Part shown: in pieces, positions 53,392 through 61,682 of the stretch
Layout: every line of letters begins with the position of its first letter
How positions within the stretch are numbered: the stretch's first letter is position 1
Source: Sulfuricaulis sp040901545
Lineage (GTDB): Bacteria > Pseudomonadota > Gammaproteobacteria > Acidiferrobacterales > Sulfurifustaceae
Length of the DNA: 64,000 nucleotides
Assembly: GCF_040901545.1 (NCBI RefSeq)
Contig: NZ_JBBDYL010000004.1
Coordinates: 147,228 to 211,227 of the forward strand
Reading direction: 5' to 3'
Position numbers and translations under genes: made by a program
Notes under the pieces: generated by a model
Seen by the model: the letters and a program-made list of their open reading frames with translations, nothing else
Told to the model about the DNA's origin: nothing
The model's database searches: none

Positions 53392-54933
53392 TCAGCGATA
53401 ACGAATGAAGTGCGCCGCGTGGCGCAGCAACTGTTCGGAACCGCGCAGGTATCTCCCCATCAGCGAGGGTTGTTTGTGGGGATTGATCGGTGCACCCAGT
53501 ACCTCGGGCCAAAGATGTTCGATCATGCGCGCGAAGAACGGAGGCTTCAATCCCTTGCGGTAGCGTGACGGAACCGACAACATCAGCGTCAAGAGTTCGC
53601 GCGAATTGAACGGCGTAAAGATGTCCTTCCAGGCCATGTCGAACTCCAGTTGCGTCGTGGCCAACCAGCTGCCGCAACTTTGTTCCCATTCGAACAGATC
53701 GAGTCGATTAATTCCGTCTACCACGCCGACGTCTTGCAACCACTTCTCAAAGTAACGTTCGGTAAATTCGTTGCGCCCGCCCATCTCGCAGCGCGACAAA
53801 TAGGCGGGCGTGACGTGCTTGCGGTCGAAGAACGGCAATTGCTGGCTGCCCTGACACCGCGCGACCTCGCCGCCGCTGCCCGTTACTACGACTTTCTTTC
53901 TTCCGAAATGCCCGAAGATGGCTTCCGCGTCCGGAGCGTAATAATCGTGCGCCAGATAGACGTTCGATTTGAATATCCGCCCGAACTCGGGGGTCGTCGT
54001 CACGGGCGCCAGGATTACTTCGTGCTTCAGACCGAGCTGTGCCAAAAGCGCTGACGGAATCGCAATGTCGGGGTTATCGTCGGACATGTTCCATTTACGC
54101 ACGGTGACGAATGACACCCTATCCGCAATGTCCTTGCAAGCAGCCAACACCACGCGACTATCGATTCCGCAGGTGACGGCCACCGCCAAGTCGAACCGAT
54201 TGGCGGCGGCTCGAATCAGTCCGCGGAGCAAACGGCCCGTCCTCAACACGCCTTCTTCCAGCGCCAGCGCCGGCAGCGTCTGGGTGGGCCAAAAGCGCCG
54301 CGATACCCCGTGCCGCAGATCGAGGGAATGATTGGGTACCAAACGCCGAATGTCGCGAAATGCCGAGGCCGTCATCGGCCATTTGTATTCCCGGTCCGTG
54401 CGAAAAATCTCCGAGTCCATGTAGGCCTGCGCGGCATCGTCAACCGGTAGGCCGAGCATGGCCGCGCCAAGGCCCGCCTCGGACATCGCGAAGACCTCGC
54501 CCACGGCGCCGGGCAGGGTATGGAACACCTGACGCAACCCGAAAGAGTCGTTGAACAGATGCGCCTCATCTCCAGCGACCGCGACGATCGCCCAGCGCCC
54601 GCCGAGCGAATCCGTCGCCGCGATCAAGGCAGCGAGCGATTCGCACCGATCCAGCAGTCGCGTGAGTATTTGCCGATCGTCATCCTCCGGTGCGTACGGA
54701 TCGAGCATATGCCCGAGCAAGGCCAGAGTCTTCGCGCCGGTTCCGACCTGGACCACGTTGAGCGCCGGATGCGCCGTGAGCTTTAGCCGCGGCCCCACGA
54801 CGACCTGCGTCCAATCTTCGAGCCCGGGCGCGAACTCCGGACCGATTATGAACTGGTTGCACCGGAACAGCGAGCGGTACGGGTTTTCGGTCAAGCCGAA
54901 CGATCGTAATACCGACTTGGTTCGTGCCTCCAT
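53392..54933 (-). CDS. Asparagine-synthetase-like protein without a glutaminase Cys, copy 1
   Basis: 513 residues. The N-terminal ~210 resemble the glutaminase fold ('LGGRWAIVAVAGDEAHLFNDSFGLRQVFHTLPG') but lack an N-terminal Cys, so glutamine is unlikely to be hydrolysed. The C-terminal part is an ATP-PP-loop domain with the variant loop TCGIDSR at 254-260 in place of SGG.DSS, then 'VTGSGGEVARC' and 'MAWKDIFTPFNSRELL'. Related 'asparagine synthase-related' proteins are common in polysaccharide loci and have no proven reaction. They may be amide ligases using ammonia or an amine. The clear paralogue is at 58202-59746. Confidence 0.82.
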   Translation of the reverse strand: MEARTKSVLRSFGLTENPYRSLFRCNQFIIGPEFAPGLEDWTQVVVGPRLKLTAHPALNVVQVGTGAKTLALLGHMLDPYAPEDDDRQILTRLLDRCESLAALIAATDSLGGRWAIVAVAGDEAHLFNDSFGLRQVFHTLPGAVGEVFAMSEAGLGAAMLGLPVDDAAQAYMDSEIFRTDREYKWPMTASAFRDIRRLVPNHSLDLRHGVSRRFWPTQTLPALALEEGVLRTGRLLRGLIRAAANRFDLAVAVTCGIDSRVVLAACKDIADRVSFVTVRKWNMSDDNPDIAIPSALLAQLGLKHEVILAPVTTTPEFGRIFKSNVYLAHDYYAPDAEAIFGHFGRKKVVVTGSGGEVARCQGSQQLPFFDRKHVTPAYLSRCEMGGRNEFTERYFEKWLQDVGVVDGINRLDLFEWEQSCGSWLATTQLEFDMAWKDIFTPFNSRELLTLMLSVPSRYRKGLKPPFFARMIEHLWPEVLGAPINPHKQPSLMGRYLRGSEQLLRHAAHFIRYR

Positions 54934-54992
54934 CGTTTCCGAGTTACACTTGCTTGACTATCACCGACGCGGTTTTTACCTACACCGCGCGT

Positions 54993-55112
54993 TCATAAAG
55001 AAGCGTACATCGGCGGCATGCCGAGGCGTTCGGCAACGGACAACATTGTCTCCAGCAGCACCCGCCAGTTGAATGGTGAAAAATCATTTTTCCAGGCAAT
55101 ATCGAATTCCAA
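54993..55112 (-). pseudogene. C-terminal fragment of a third AsnB-like copy
   Basis: Reads LEFDIAWKNDFSPFNWRVLL, 'ETMLSVAERLG' and then a TGA. The intact AsnB-like proteins read LEFDMAWKDIFTPFNSRELL / 'TLMLSV' at the equivalent place. It directly abuts the stop codon of the GNAT gene at 55113. Everything before and after it is missing. Confidence 0.82.
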
Positions 55113-55781
55113 TCAAGCTGCCGTTCTCTCGTTGAATCTGGCCCACCATTGCATCAGCTGGGGGTCTTTTTGGGGTCCCAGGAACACCTTGCCCCAACCG
55201 CGGATGCGGTAATAATTCACCGTACGCTCGGGTTCCTCCCCGGTGCGGATACGTACCTTAAGGGCGATCACATTGTCGAATCTGACCAGCGAAAAAACCT
55301 CTTCAATTCCTTGTTCCTTTAAGATCCGAAAACTAAGCCGTCTGATCAATTTTCCAAGTCCCTGCCCTCGAAATTGCTTATAAGCATAAAGGTCATATAC
55401 AAATGCCTGCGTGGCTTTCAACGGAAGAAACGGTATTTCCCACGAGGTACGGAGGGGATCGCACCAAGTGCAACCCGAGCGAAACGAAATCCACTGATAA
55501 CCGACGAGTTCCTCGCCCTTCATCAGACATAGACAGCGATCGCCGTACGCGGCTCTCCTGGGATAAGCCGTGGGCATATCGGCTTCAGGATGTTTATCCA
55601 TGAACGCTATTTCCTCCACGCTCGCCCATTTCCATCGATAAGGTGTCGGTATCGGCACAGGCTGGACGTTATTCAGTGTTTTTCTAAACAAAATAGTGTT
55701 GCCGTAAAACTTCCAGCGCGTAGGCGCCAGCCGTACCGCCAAGTTCAGCATTCGGTAGAACATATTCCAGCGTTGCTGCAT
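55113..55781 (-). CDS. GNAT-family acetyltransferase
   Basis: 222 residues if started at the ATG of MQQRWNMFYRML (55781); an in-frame ATG at 55874 is possible but adds a very basic, unfamily-like leader. The CoA-binding GNAT motif is 'VYDLYAYKQFRGQGLGKLIRRLSFRIL' (Q/R-x-x-G-x-G/A), followed by 'SLVRFDNVIALKVRIRTGEEP' and 'YRIRGWGKVFLG'. It probably acetylates an amino sugar of the repeat unit or a small precursor. It is 25-120 bp downstream of the FemAB-like gene. The substrate is unknown. Confidence 0.75.
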   Translation of the reverse strand: MQQRWNMFYRMLNLAVRLAPTRWKFYGNTILFRKTLNNVQPVPIPTPYRWKWASVEEIAFMDKHPEADMPTAYPRRAAYGDRCLCLMKGEELVGYQWISFRSGCTWCDPLRTSWEIPFLPLKATQAFVYDLYAYKQFRGQGLGKLIRRLSFRILKEQGIEEVFSLVRFDNVIALKVRIRTGEEPERTVNYYRIRGWGKVFLGPQKDPQLMQWWARFNERTAA

Positions 55782-55898
55782 CGGGCGATCACTTCGTTCT
55801 TTGCGTTTGCACTTCTTGCCAAGTCTTGGTTCGGTTAGTGTAAATACTGATCTTCCGTGGAGGCTGACTGACAACGAAATTTTGCCAAGGCTACGGAG

Positions 55899-57080
55899 CT
55901 ACACGGATGAGAGAACAGGCGCCGGTCTCAGCTCGATACTGCCGGCGAGGTCAGCTGGAACAGGAATTTCCTCGCGCTGCCCGCCCAGGAGATAGATATT
56001 CAATCGTTCCATCCCCGGAACGTAGTAGCTTCGGTGTAGTTGCCTCAACGGCTGCTCTCCCACGAACGTCTCGCTCTCCAGGAAAACGGTGCCCGAAAAC
56101 CCCGAGTCGGTCCGCGCAACAAAAGGATTATTGACCAAGAACGCTTTTACTCCCGGCGAAACTCGTCCGCATCGCAGCCAAAATCCCTTGGCAACGCTTC
56201 TGCCCGCAAAACGCAGGCCCCATCCTTTTTTGAATTGCAGCACGCCGTCGTTCAGGAACGCCCGCGTGTCGCCGGCGTAGACGCGTTCATAACCTTGCTC
56301 GCTGAAATACAGCATCTTGTAGTAGTACATCGCCGTAATCGCGCCTGCCTTGACGTGGTCGCGATTTCCATCCTTCACACCCAGGATCCACCAGTGCGCG
56401 CGGTGCGGTTCGTGGATAACGATCGAGCCCGCGACACAGTCGCCGTCTCGTTTGACCAGGCACAATTCGCTGCGGCCCATTTCCTCGCGCACTCGCTCAT
56501 AAGGCTCCAGGAACGCGCGATCGCCGTGTCTTTGCTTCACGTACGGTATATACATCGTGTGGTAAAAGCGCTTAAATTCCTCCGGACTTTTAGACACCTC
56601 AAAATCGAAAAACCCTCCCTTGCTTCCCCTAATGCGCCGTGGATCGCGTGACGTGCCTTCACGAGACTTGAATCGCTCCAACGCCTCGGACAAGACAAAT
56701 TCCGCGCCCATCCAGGTCGGTATGTAGAAACCGCCATCGTTTCCAAAGCGGTAGTAGTGCCGATCTTCCAGATCCATAACGATCAAATCCGGGTTCCCAC
56801 GTCGGCAGCTGGTCCGCCGGGCGGCATTCCATATCCACGCCGTGCCGAGATCATGCTGCGCGTTTGCCCCTTCAAAAGCCAAATTCTCAATGTAATTCTT
56901 GTTTTCCAATTGCCCCATATAAAGAATACTGAGGCGCGCCCGGCTGGTGCGTTCTTGACCCTCGAGAAACCAGACACGCACCCTATAGGGATCAATAAAT
57001 CCACGGACGCGGCGCACGGCTTTGCGCAGCGGTCCGATTCGCCTAAGAACGTTTATTATGCGATCGCTGGCGGCGCCCAT
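55899..57080 (-). CDS. FemAB/BioF2-like GNAT acyltransferase
   Basis: 393 residues. The middle-to-C-terminal domain has 'VSKSPEEFKRFYHTMYIPYVKQRHGD', 'ELCLVKRDGDCVAGSIVIHEPHRAHWWILGVKDG' and 'AGAITAMYYYKMLYFSEQGYERVYAGDTRAFLNDGVLQFKKGWGLR'. This is the layout of the Acetyltransf_6/FemAB-related double-GNAT proteins found in capsule loci. Such enzymes transfer an acyl or aminoacyl group to an amine. It has an AAAGGT Shine-Dalgarno before the ATG at 57080. It lies between a hexapeptide acyltransferase and a GNAT enzyme, a cluster of acyl-tailoring genes. Confidence 0.75.
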   Translation of the reverse strand: MGAASDRIINVLRRIGPLRKAVRRVRGFIDPYRVRVWFLEGQERTSRARLSILYMGQLENKNYIENLAFEGANAQHDLGTAWIWNAARRTSCRRGNPDLIVMDLEDRHYYRFGNDGGFYIPTWMGAEFVLSEALERFKSREGTSRDPRRIRGSKGGFFDFEVSKSPEEFKRFYHTMYIPYVKQRHGDRAFLEPYERVREEMGRSELCLVKRDGDCVAGSIVIHEPHRAHWWILGVKDGNRDHVKAGAITAMYYYKMLYFSEQGYERVYAGDTRAFLNDGVLQFKKGWGLRFAGRSVAKGFWLRCGRVSPGVKAFLVNNPFVARTDSGFSGTVFLESETFVGEQPLRQLHRSYYVPGMERLNIYLLGGQREEIPVPADLAGSIELRPAPVLSSV

Positions 57081-57243
57081 TTCGATTTACCTTTATTCGG
57101 GACACCGGGCACGCTACCGCAACCCGGGCGCATGTCCCTGGCAAAACATCTCCTTTCTCCATGTCCGGGCCTGCCCCGGTCCGAGGACAATGACGCGGTC
57201 ATCCGGATTCCGTTCCTGAAGTTCCGCCGTCGGTCACACACCG

Positions 57244-57903
57244 CTATGCGAGGCTGCTCCACCGCTGCGCCGCTTCGTCCCACTGCTTGACGATCCGCGC
57301 CGGCGCGCCGATCGCGATGCATCGGTCGGGAACGCTTTTCGTTACCACGCTGTTTGCACCGATGATCGACAATTCTCCCACCGTTACCCCCGGCATGATC
57401 ACCACGTTTTGGCCTATCCAGCAGCCGCGTTTAATGACGATCGGTGAAATCTTCCACATTTTTTGATATTTGTACGGTTCGTTGGCGTTCTCGAAGCCAT
57501 GCATGCCATCCGCAATCAGCACATTTGAGGCGATCATTACATCGTCTTCAATCGTAACCTCTTGCATCGCGGCAATGGTCAGCGATCCCGTCGACGTCAC
57601 GCGGTTGCCAATTACAATCTTTGGATTGAATTTTTGGACATCATGTTTTATTTCCGGATTAGACATTACATGCGAAGGATAAATCCTCTGTGGAACCAGT
57701 AGCGAACCCGGTCCGATCGATACGTCGTTACCGATATCAATTAATTGCGCATCGTATATTCGGCGTGGTAACTCTATTTTCAGATTTCTGGGATTGCTGG
57801 CGAAACGTGGAAGATCGGCTTCGGCGATCTCCTCCATCTTTTTGTAAAGACGCAACAGCATTGAGCTGACCCATTTGCGCACGAATTTTTTTATCATTGC
57901 CAT
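57244..57903 (-). CDS. Left-handed beta-helix (hexapeptide) acyltransferase
   Basis: 219 residues. Repeats of the [LIV]-G-X4 type run through the middle ('IGNDVSIGPGSLLVP', 'IVIGNRVTSTGSLTIAAM', 'VTIEDDVMIASNVLIADGMHGF', 'IVIKRGCWIGQNVVIMPGVTVGELSIIGANSVVTKSVPD'), ending 'AIGAPARIVKQW'. This is the maltose/galactoside O-acetyltransferase-like pattern, and the His in DGMHGF is the usual catalytic one. It probably O-acetylates a sugar residue of the polymer unit. Its start overlaps the end of the asnB remnant by 10 bp. Confidence 0.87.
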   Translation of the reverse strand: MAMIKKFVRKWVSSMLLRLYKKMEEIAEADLPRFASNPRNLKIELPRRIYDAQLIDIGNDVSIGPGSLLVPQRIYPSHVMSNPEIKHDVQKFNPKIVIGNRVTSTGSLTIAAMQEVTIEDDVMIASNVLIADGMHGFENANEPYKYQKMWKISPIVIKRGCWIGQNVVIMPGVTVGELSIIGANSVVTKSVPDRCIAIGAPARIVKQWDEAAQRWSSLA

Positions 57904-58046
57904 TTACCTCGCGACCGGTCCTGGTAAATCAGTACATCGCCCTCGTCGTCCGGGTCGCGATAAAAGATCGCGTCCTTCATATCATTGATCAGGCCGGGCT
58001 CTATTATCCGCCCAGACAGACTGATGAGTCCCGTTTTCCCACGCAT
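57894..58046 (-). pseudogene. N-terminal fragment of asnB with the catalytic Cys replaced
   Basis: Reads MRGKTGLISLSGRIIEPGLI, 'NDMKDAIFYRDPDDEGDVLIYQDRSRG' then a stop. asnB copy 3 starts MCGIVGIVDLSGAVVLPGLL, 'KTMTDAIHYRGPDDEGYVLINQNTSR'. Only the first ~50 residues remain, and Cys2 is Arg. It sits immediately downstream of the second AsnB-like gene, exactly where copy 3 sits relative to the first. Confidence 0.85.
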
Positions 58047-58201
58047 GGCTTGATTTCCAGGTTCAAAGCAAGATTGTGTCATTTCGTACCTGACCTGGCG
58101 CAACCATGCCAACGTGCCCAGCGTGACGCACATTCACAATGAGCACGGCTTGCAGCATGGTGGCTTTCCTCGGTATCCGCGGCCGTTCAGGCAACCTCGA
58201 G

Positions 58202-59746
58202 TTAGCGATAACGGAAGCGTTGTAACACATGCCGCGCAACGAGTCCTGCCTCGTGCAAGTATTGACTGACGGCGGACCGCTTTCTGTGCGGGTTGATCGG
58301 CGCCCCTTGAACCTCTGTCCACAATTTCTGAATCAGGCAGCGGAAGAGCGGGTAATTCGGTCCCTTGCGGTATTTCGTCGGAACCGACAACATGGCGATG
58401 ACAAGATCGCGACAATTAAATGGCGTGAAGATATCCTTCCACGCCATGTCGAACTCAAGCTGTGTTGTTGCAAGCCAACTCCCACACCCTTGCTCCCATT
58501 CAAACAAATCCAACTTGTTTATGCCTTCGCCCGGACCCGCATCGTCCAGCCACATCCCGAAATGCTTCATGGCGAATCCGTTTATGGCGCCAATTTCCAG
58601 CTGGGAAAGATAGGCGGCGGTTACCCGCTTGCGATCGAAGAACGGCAGTTCCGCCCGGAACTGACAGCGACCAACTTCGCCGCCGCTTCCGGTAACGGCA
58701 ACCTTTCTGCGTCGATAGCGCCCCAGAATGGCCTCCGCATCCGGACCGTAGTGCTCGTGGGCCAGGTACGTACTCGATTTAAATATCTGGGCGAATTCGG
58801 GAGTCGTTGTCACCGGGGCATTAATCACGTCGTGCTTGAGCCCGAGCTGCATCAAAAGTGTCTGGGGAATCGTGATGTCCGGGCTGTCGTCGGCCATGTG
58901 CCACTGCCGCAGCGTTACAAACGACACCTTTTCCTTGATGTCCCTGCAGGCGGCGAGCACAACCCGGCTGTCGATTCCGCAGGTGACAGCTATGGCGAGT
59001 TCAAACCGGTTGGCCGCCGCGTGCAACAGGCCGGTCAAAATACCGGCGATCTTCTCCGTGCCCTCTTCGAGAGTGACGGTACTTAACCTACTCTCCGGCC
59101 AGAACCGCCGGCAAGCACCGTTACCGAGATCGAGGTAATGATTTGGCAATAGACGGCTTATGCCCCGAAAGGGCGAACTCGCCGCCGGCCACTTGTACTC
59201 TGAGTTGATCCGAAACTCTTTCGAGTCCATATATGCGCGCGCCTCGTCGTCGACGGGCAGGCTCAGCAGCGCGGCGGCAGCGGCTGGCTCCGACATCACA
59301 TACAGGTCGCCCGCAAGTTCCGGCAGCGTATAGAAGACCTGGCGTAGGCCGAATGCGTCAGTGAAAAGATACTGCGCACGTCCATGTGTTGCGATGATCG
59401 CCCAGCGCCCGCCCAAAGCGCTGGTCGCTTGCAGAAGTTGTTCGAGTGAATCGAAACGCTCGAGCAGTCCGTCCAGGATCTCTTGGTCGCCCGCCTCGGG
59501 ATTATTTGGATCCAGGAGAAAACCAAGCGCCACCAAGGACTTCGTTTCACTGCTTGCCTGCGTCACGTCGAGTTCCGGATGAGCTGACAGCTTGAGCCTC
59601 AGACCCAGGGTAAGGTGTCGCCAATTGTCCATCCCGGGGGCGAATTGCGGTCCCAGCAAAAACTGCTTGCATCGAAACAGCCTGAGATACGGATTGCCCC
59701 GCATTGCAATTGAATTTAGATGTTTAGTTAGGCGTACTGTATTCAT
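58202..59746 (-). CDS. Asparagine-synthetase-like protein without a glutaminase Cys, copy 2
   Basis: 514 residues from the ATG at 59746 (MNTVRLTKHL), preceded by AGAGG; a longer frame to 59779 exists. It is homologous to the protein at 53392-54933 along its whole length, with shared 'LGGRWAI', 'FGLRQVF.TLP', 'NRF.LA.AVTCGIDSRVVLAAC', 'TPEF..IFKS..YLAH', 'SGGEV.RCQ' and 'LEFDMAWKDIFTPFN'. It has no N-terminal Cys and the same TCGIDSR variant loop. It is the first gene of the minus-strand operon at its right edge. The role is probably ATP-dependent amide formation, unproven. Confidence 0.82.
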   Translation of the reverse strand: MNTVRLTKHLNSIAMRGNPYLRLFRCKQFLLGPQFAPGMDNWRHLTLGLRLKLSAHPELDVTQASSETKSLVALGFLLDPNNPEAGDQEILDGLLERFDSLEQLLQATSALGGRWAIIATHGRAQYLFTDAFGLRQVFYTLPELAGDLYVMSEPAAAAALLSLPVDDEARAYMDSKEFRINSEYKWPAASSPFRGISRLLPNHYLDLGNGACRRFWPESRLSTVTLEEGTEKIAGILTGLLHAAANRFELAIAVTCGIDSRVVLAACRDIKEKVSFVTLRQWHMADDSPDITIPQTLLMQLGLKHDVINAPVTTTPEFAQIFKSSTYLAHEHYGPDAEAILGRYRRRKVAVTGSGGEVGRCQFRAELPFFDRKRVTAAYLSQLEIGAINGFAMKHFGMWLDDAGPGEGINKLDLFEWEQGCGSWLATTQLEFDMAWKDIFTPFNCRDLVIAMLSVPTKYRKGPNYPLFRCLIQKLWTEVQGAPINPHRKRSAVSQYLHEAGLVARHVLQRFRYR

Positions 59747-59779
59747 ATCTAAAGACCTCTTTGGATTTGCATTGCGCAC

Positions 59780-60705
59780 GAAACGCGCTGTTGTTGCTCA
59801 TCCCTCTGGAGTGTTGCTATCTCCCTCATCAGTACTCAAAGGGCAATTGATTGTTTGCATTCACCCGCCCCAAAATTGACTCGCCATCCAACAACCCAAG
59901 TCAAAGAATTTAACCTGGCTAGAAGCCCAATTTCGGCTACTTCAAAGTTCACAGGCACGCTACCGCAACCCGGGCATAGCCCAGGAAATAAATAACGTCC
60001 ATGTTTTTTCAGGCGGTCGGCTGATCTATCAGGCGCATGCTTGTCGTGTAATGGTCATGCTGGTTCAACAACAATGCCTGGTTACAGGACGCCAAAGCAT
60101 GGCGCTGATCTAGCCGGCAAGAAGGGATCTTGCTGGAGAAATGCAAGTCTAGCAGGTGAACGCTTCGATTGACTGATTGCGCATTACGGGTTATGGCCAC
60201 CTACACTACCAGCCAGTCATGCAGCACGGCGCCTGCTCCGCCTCTCCCCTATGTCGCGTCGGCTACGAAACTGGTAATAATTAATGTATGTACTTGCGCC
60301 ACTTTACAGCAGTATGCCAATACATATAAAGAATGCCGTGTTTTCGTGTTTTTCCGTTTAAGATTCTATTAATATACAGGGACTTTCTTTGGCAATTAAA
60401 CCCCCCGTATGAAGTGCAGTTTCGGTTTATGGCTGAAACAATGGAAGTTTAAGTAAGTTCGATATACCGATTTGACGTTTTAGGATAGACTACGCGTCTG
60501 CAAAAACTACACGCAGTTAAGTTGTAAGTTTGGCCGAACACTAGGTGGGAGGAGCCGCTTAAGCTTCTCTCGGGAAACAACGGAAGGTAATTAGTCTCTC
60601 ATGGACAGGAAAGCCCCTACGCCAGTTTAGACGCATGGGGAGGAGACAGGTCCAGGGAGGGAAATCTATTGGTTATTTGTTTTCAGGAAAGCCAGGAGAT
60701 ACACG
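59780..60705. other. 926-bp region at the head of the minus-strand operon
   Basis: Lies between divergent genes, so it should carry the promoter of the long leftward operon and of the rightward lipoprotein genes. At 59954-59974 it contains GCACGCTACCGCAACCCGGGC, also present at 57110-57130. The last 200 bp before the lipoprotein gene are G/A-rich with several possible stems (for example around 60585-60650), resembling a structured leader, but I cannot match it to a riboswitch class. No gene is supported. Confidence 0.4.
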
Positions 60706-60864
60706 ATGAAGGTATTGATCAATCTTAGGAGCCTGCTGCTCGTATTGGCCCTGTTAGCTTTGGGCGGATGCGGCGGTGGCGGTGGCGGTAGTCCTGCGCC
60801 CGCGGGAAGCACAACGTGCTTACTCGATACAGCCGCAGTACTTGGCACATGCACGTTAGGCTGA
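60706..60864 (+). CDS. Small lipoprotein
   Basis: 52 codons starting MKVLINLRSLLLVLALLALG, with the lipobox LGGC and then a Gly run and 'SPAPAGSTTCLLDTAAVLGTCTLG'. AGGAGA stands 7 bp before the ATG. The signal peptide and lipobox are textbook; the mature part has two further Cys and no known family. It is likely an outer-membrane lipoprotein or entericidin-like peptide. It is transcribed with the secreted protein 58 bp downstream. Confidence 0.65.
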   Translation: MKVLINLRSLLLVLALLALGGCGGGGGGSPAPAGSTTCLLDTAAVLGTCTLG

Positions 60865-60921
60865 GTTTTCACCTATTCAATTTAGTATCCACATTTAACA
60901 TCCGTTAGCAGGAGATCAAAC

Positions 60922-61530
60922 ATGAGTAGTATTAACAAACTTTCTTCACTTGGTTATGCACTCGGGATATTGCTGGGTGTTGCTCTCAGCGGAGTTGTGT
61001 ACGCGACCGGCCCCATTACTGACACATTCTCTCCGGGTGGCACGCTTACGGCCGATAACATGAACAACATCAAGAACGCGGTCAACGACCTTCAGGGCAA
61101 CGTTCCGAGCACGAGCTGCCGTACCAACGCCGGCGCCGTGGATGCAGGCGCGATCCGCGTCGGTCCGCTCTGCGTTGATAACGCGCGTCAGGCCGCGAAT
61201 TCGACCTGGAATAACGCCGTTAACACCTGCCGCACCGCCGGCAAGCGGCTCATGACTCCGGGCGAGTACATCGCTGCCAAAAATGCGGGTACAGTCGCCA
61301 ATATGGCTACCAACGGAGAGTTTGAGTGGGTTGATTCAGTTTCTTCTAGCGCTTCGTCGACAGACAACGATCTCGCGGATGGCTATGCTGGTAGGATGGT
61401 TGTGGGCTACATGGGGCCAGCCACCGCCGCCGCCATCGGAGGTGCTGCATTGGATGGCGATATTTTCTTTGGGAACAACGCTGCTTATGATGCCGGCTTT
61501 TCTTTTATCTTCTTTCGCTGTGCCCGCTAA
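60922..61530 (+). CDS. Secreted hypothetical protein with Cys-rich FGE/lectin-like domain
   Basis: 202 residues. A signal peptide ends near GVVYATG. A 'GTLTADNMNNIKNAVNDLQG' helix follows, similar to surface or tail-fibre type proteins. Then a Cys-containing domain has 'LCVDNARQAANSTWNNAVNTCRTAGKRLMTPGEY' and 'GEFEWVD', recalling the C-type-lectin/formylglycine-enzyme-like 'C...G.RL.T..E..' pattern. It ends 'FSFIFFRCAR'. An AGGAGAT Shine-Dalgarno precedes the ATG. A strong terminator follows at 61593-61624. Its function is unknown; it is probably cell-surface. Confidence 0.6.
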   Translation: MSSINKLSSLGYALGILLGVALSGVVYATGPITDTFSPGGTLTADNMNNIKNAVNDLQGNVPSTSCRTNAGAVDAGAIRVGPLCVDNARQAANSTWNNAVNTCRTAGKRLMTPGEYIAAKNAGTVANMATNGEFEWVDSVSSSASSTDNDLADGYAGRMVVGYMGPATAAAIGGAALDGDIFFGNNAAYDAGFSFIFFRCAR

Positions 61531-61592
61531 GTTTACGGATTAACAAAAAAGCGGTTTTTTGAGCTGCTTACATAAGCGGTTGTTATTTGGAA

Positions 61593-61624
61593 AAACTGCG
61601 CTGCAACGGCGGCGCAGTTTTTTT
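61593..61624 (+). terminator. Rho-independent terminator
   Basis: Perfect 9-bp stem AAACTGCGC / GCGCAGTTT with a 10-base loop, followed by a T run (TTTTTTT to 61624). It ends the transcript of the lipoprotein and secreted-protein genes. Confidence 0.85.
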
Positions 61625-61682
61625 ATGGGCAGATAATTCAAAGATGGGTAGTACACCGACACTACCTGAGGCATAATTCACC

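Noticed and set aside
58229..59086. 285-codon plus-strand frame opposite AsnB-like copy 2
   Set aside because: Mirror image of a conserved coding sequence; no motif, no Shine-Dalgarno.
51309..59746. Lasso-peptide cluster (AsnB-like cyclase)
   Set aside because: No precursor peptide, no leader-binding or transglutaminase-like B protein, and no dedicated ABC transporter nearby; the surroundings are polysaccharide genes.
60009..60200. 63-codon minus-strand frame
   Set aside because: No Shine-Dalgarno, no recognisable family, in a gene-poor stretch; a chance frame is more likely.
60480..60705. c-di-GMP (GEMM) or cobalamin riboswitch
   Set aside because: I could not find the conserved core sequences of these classes; only generic stems are visible.
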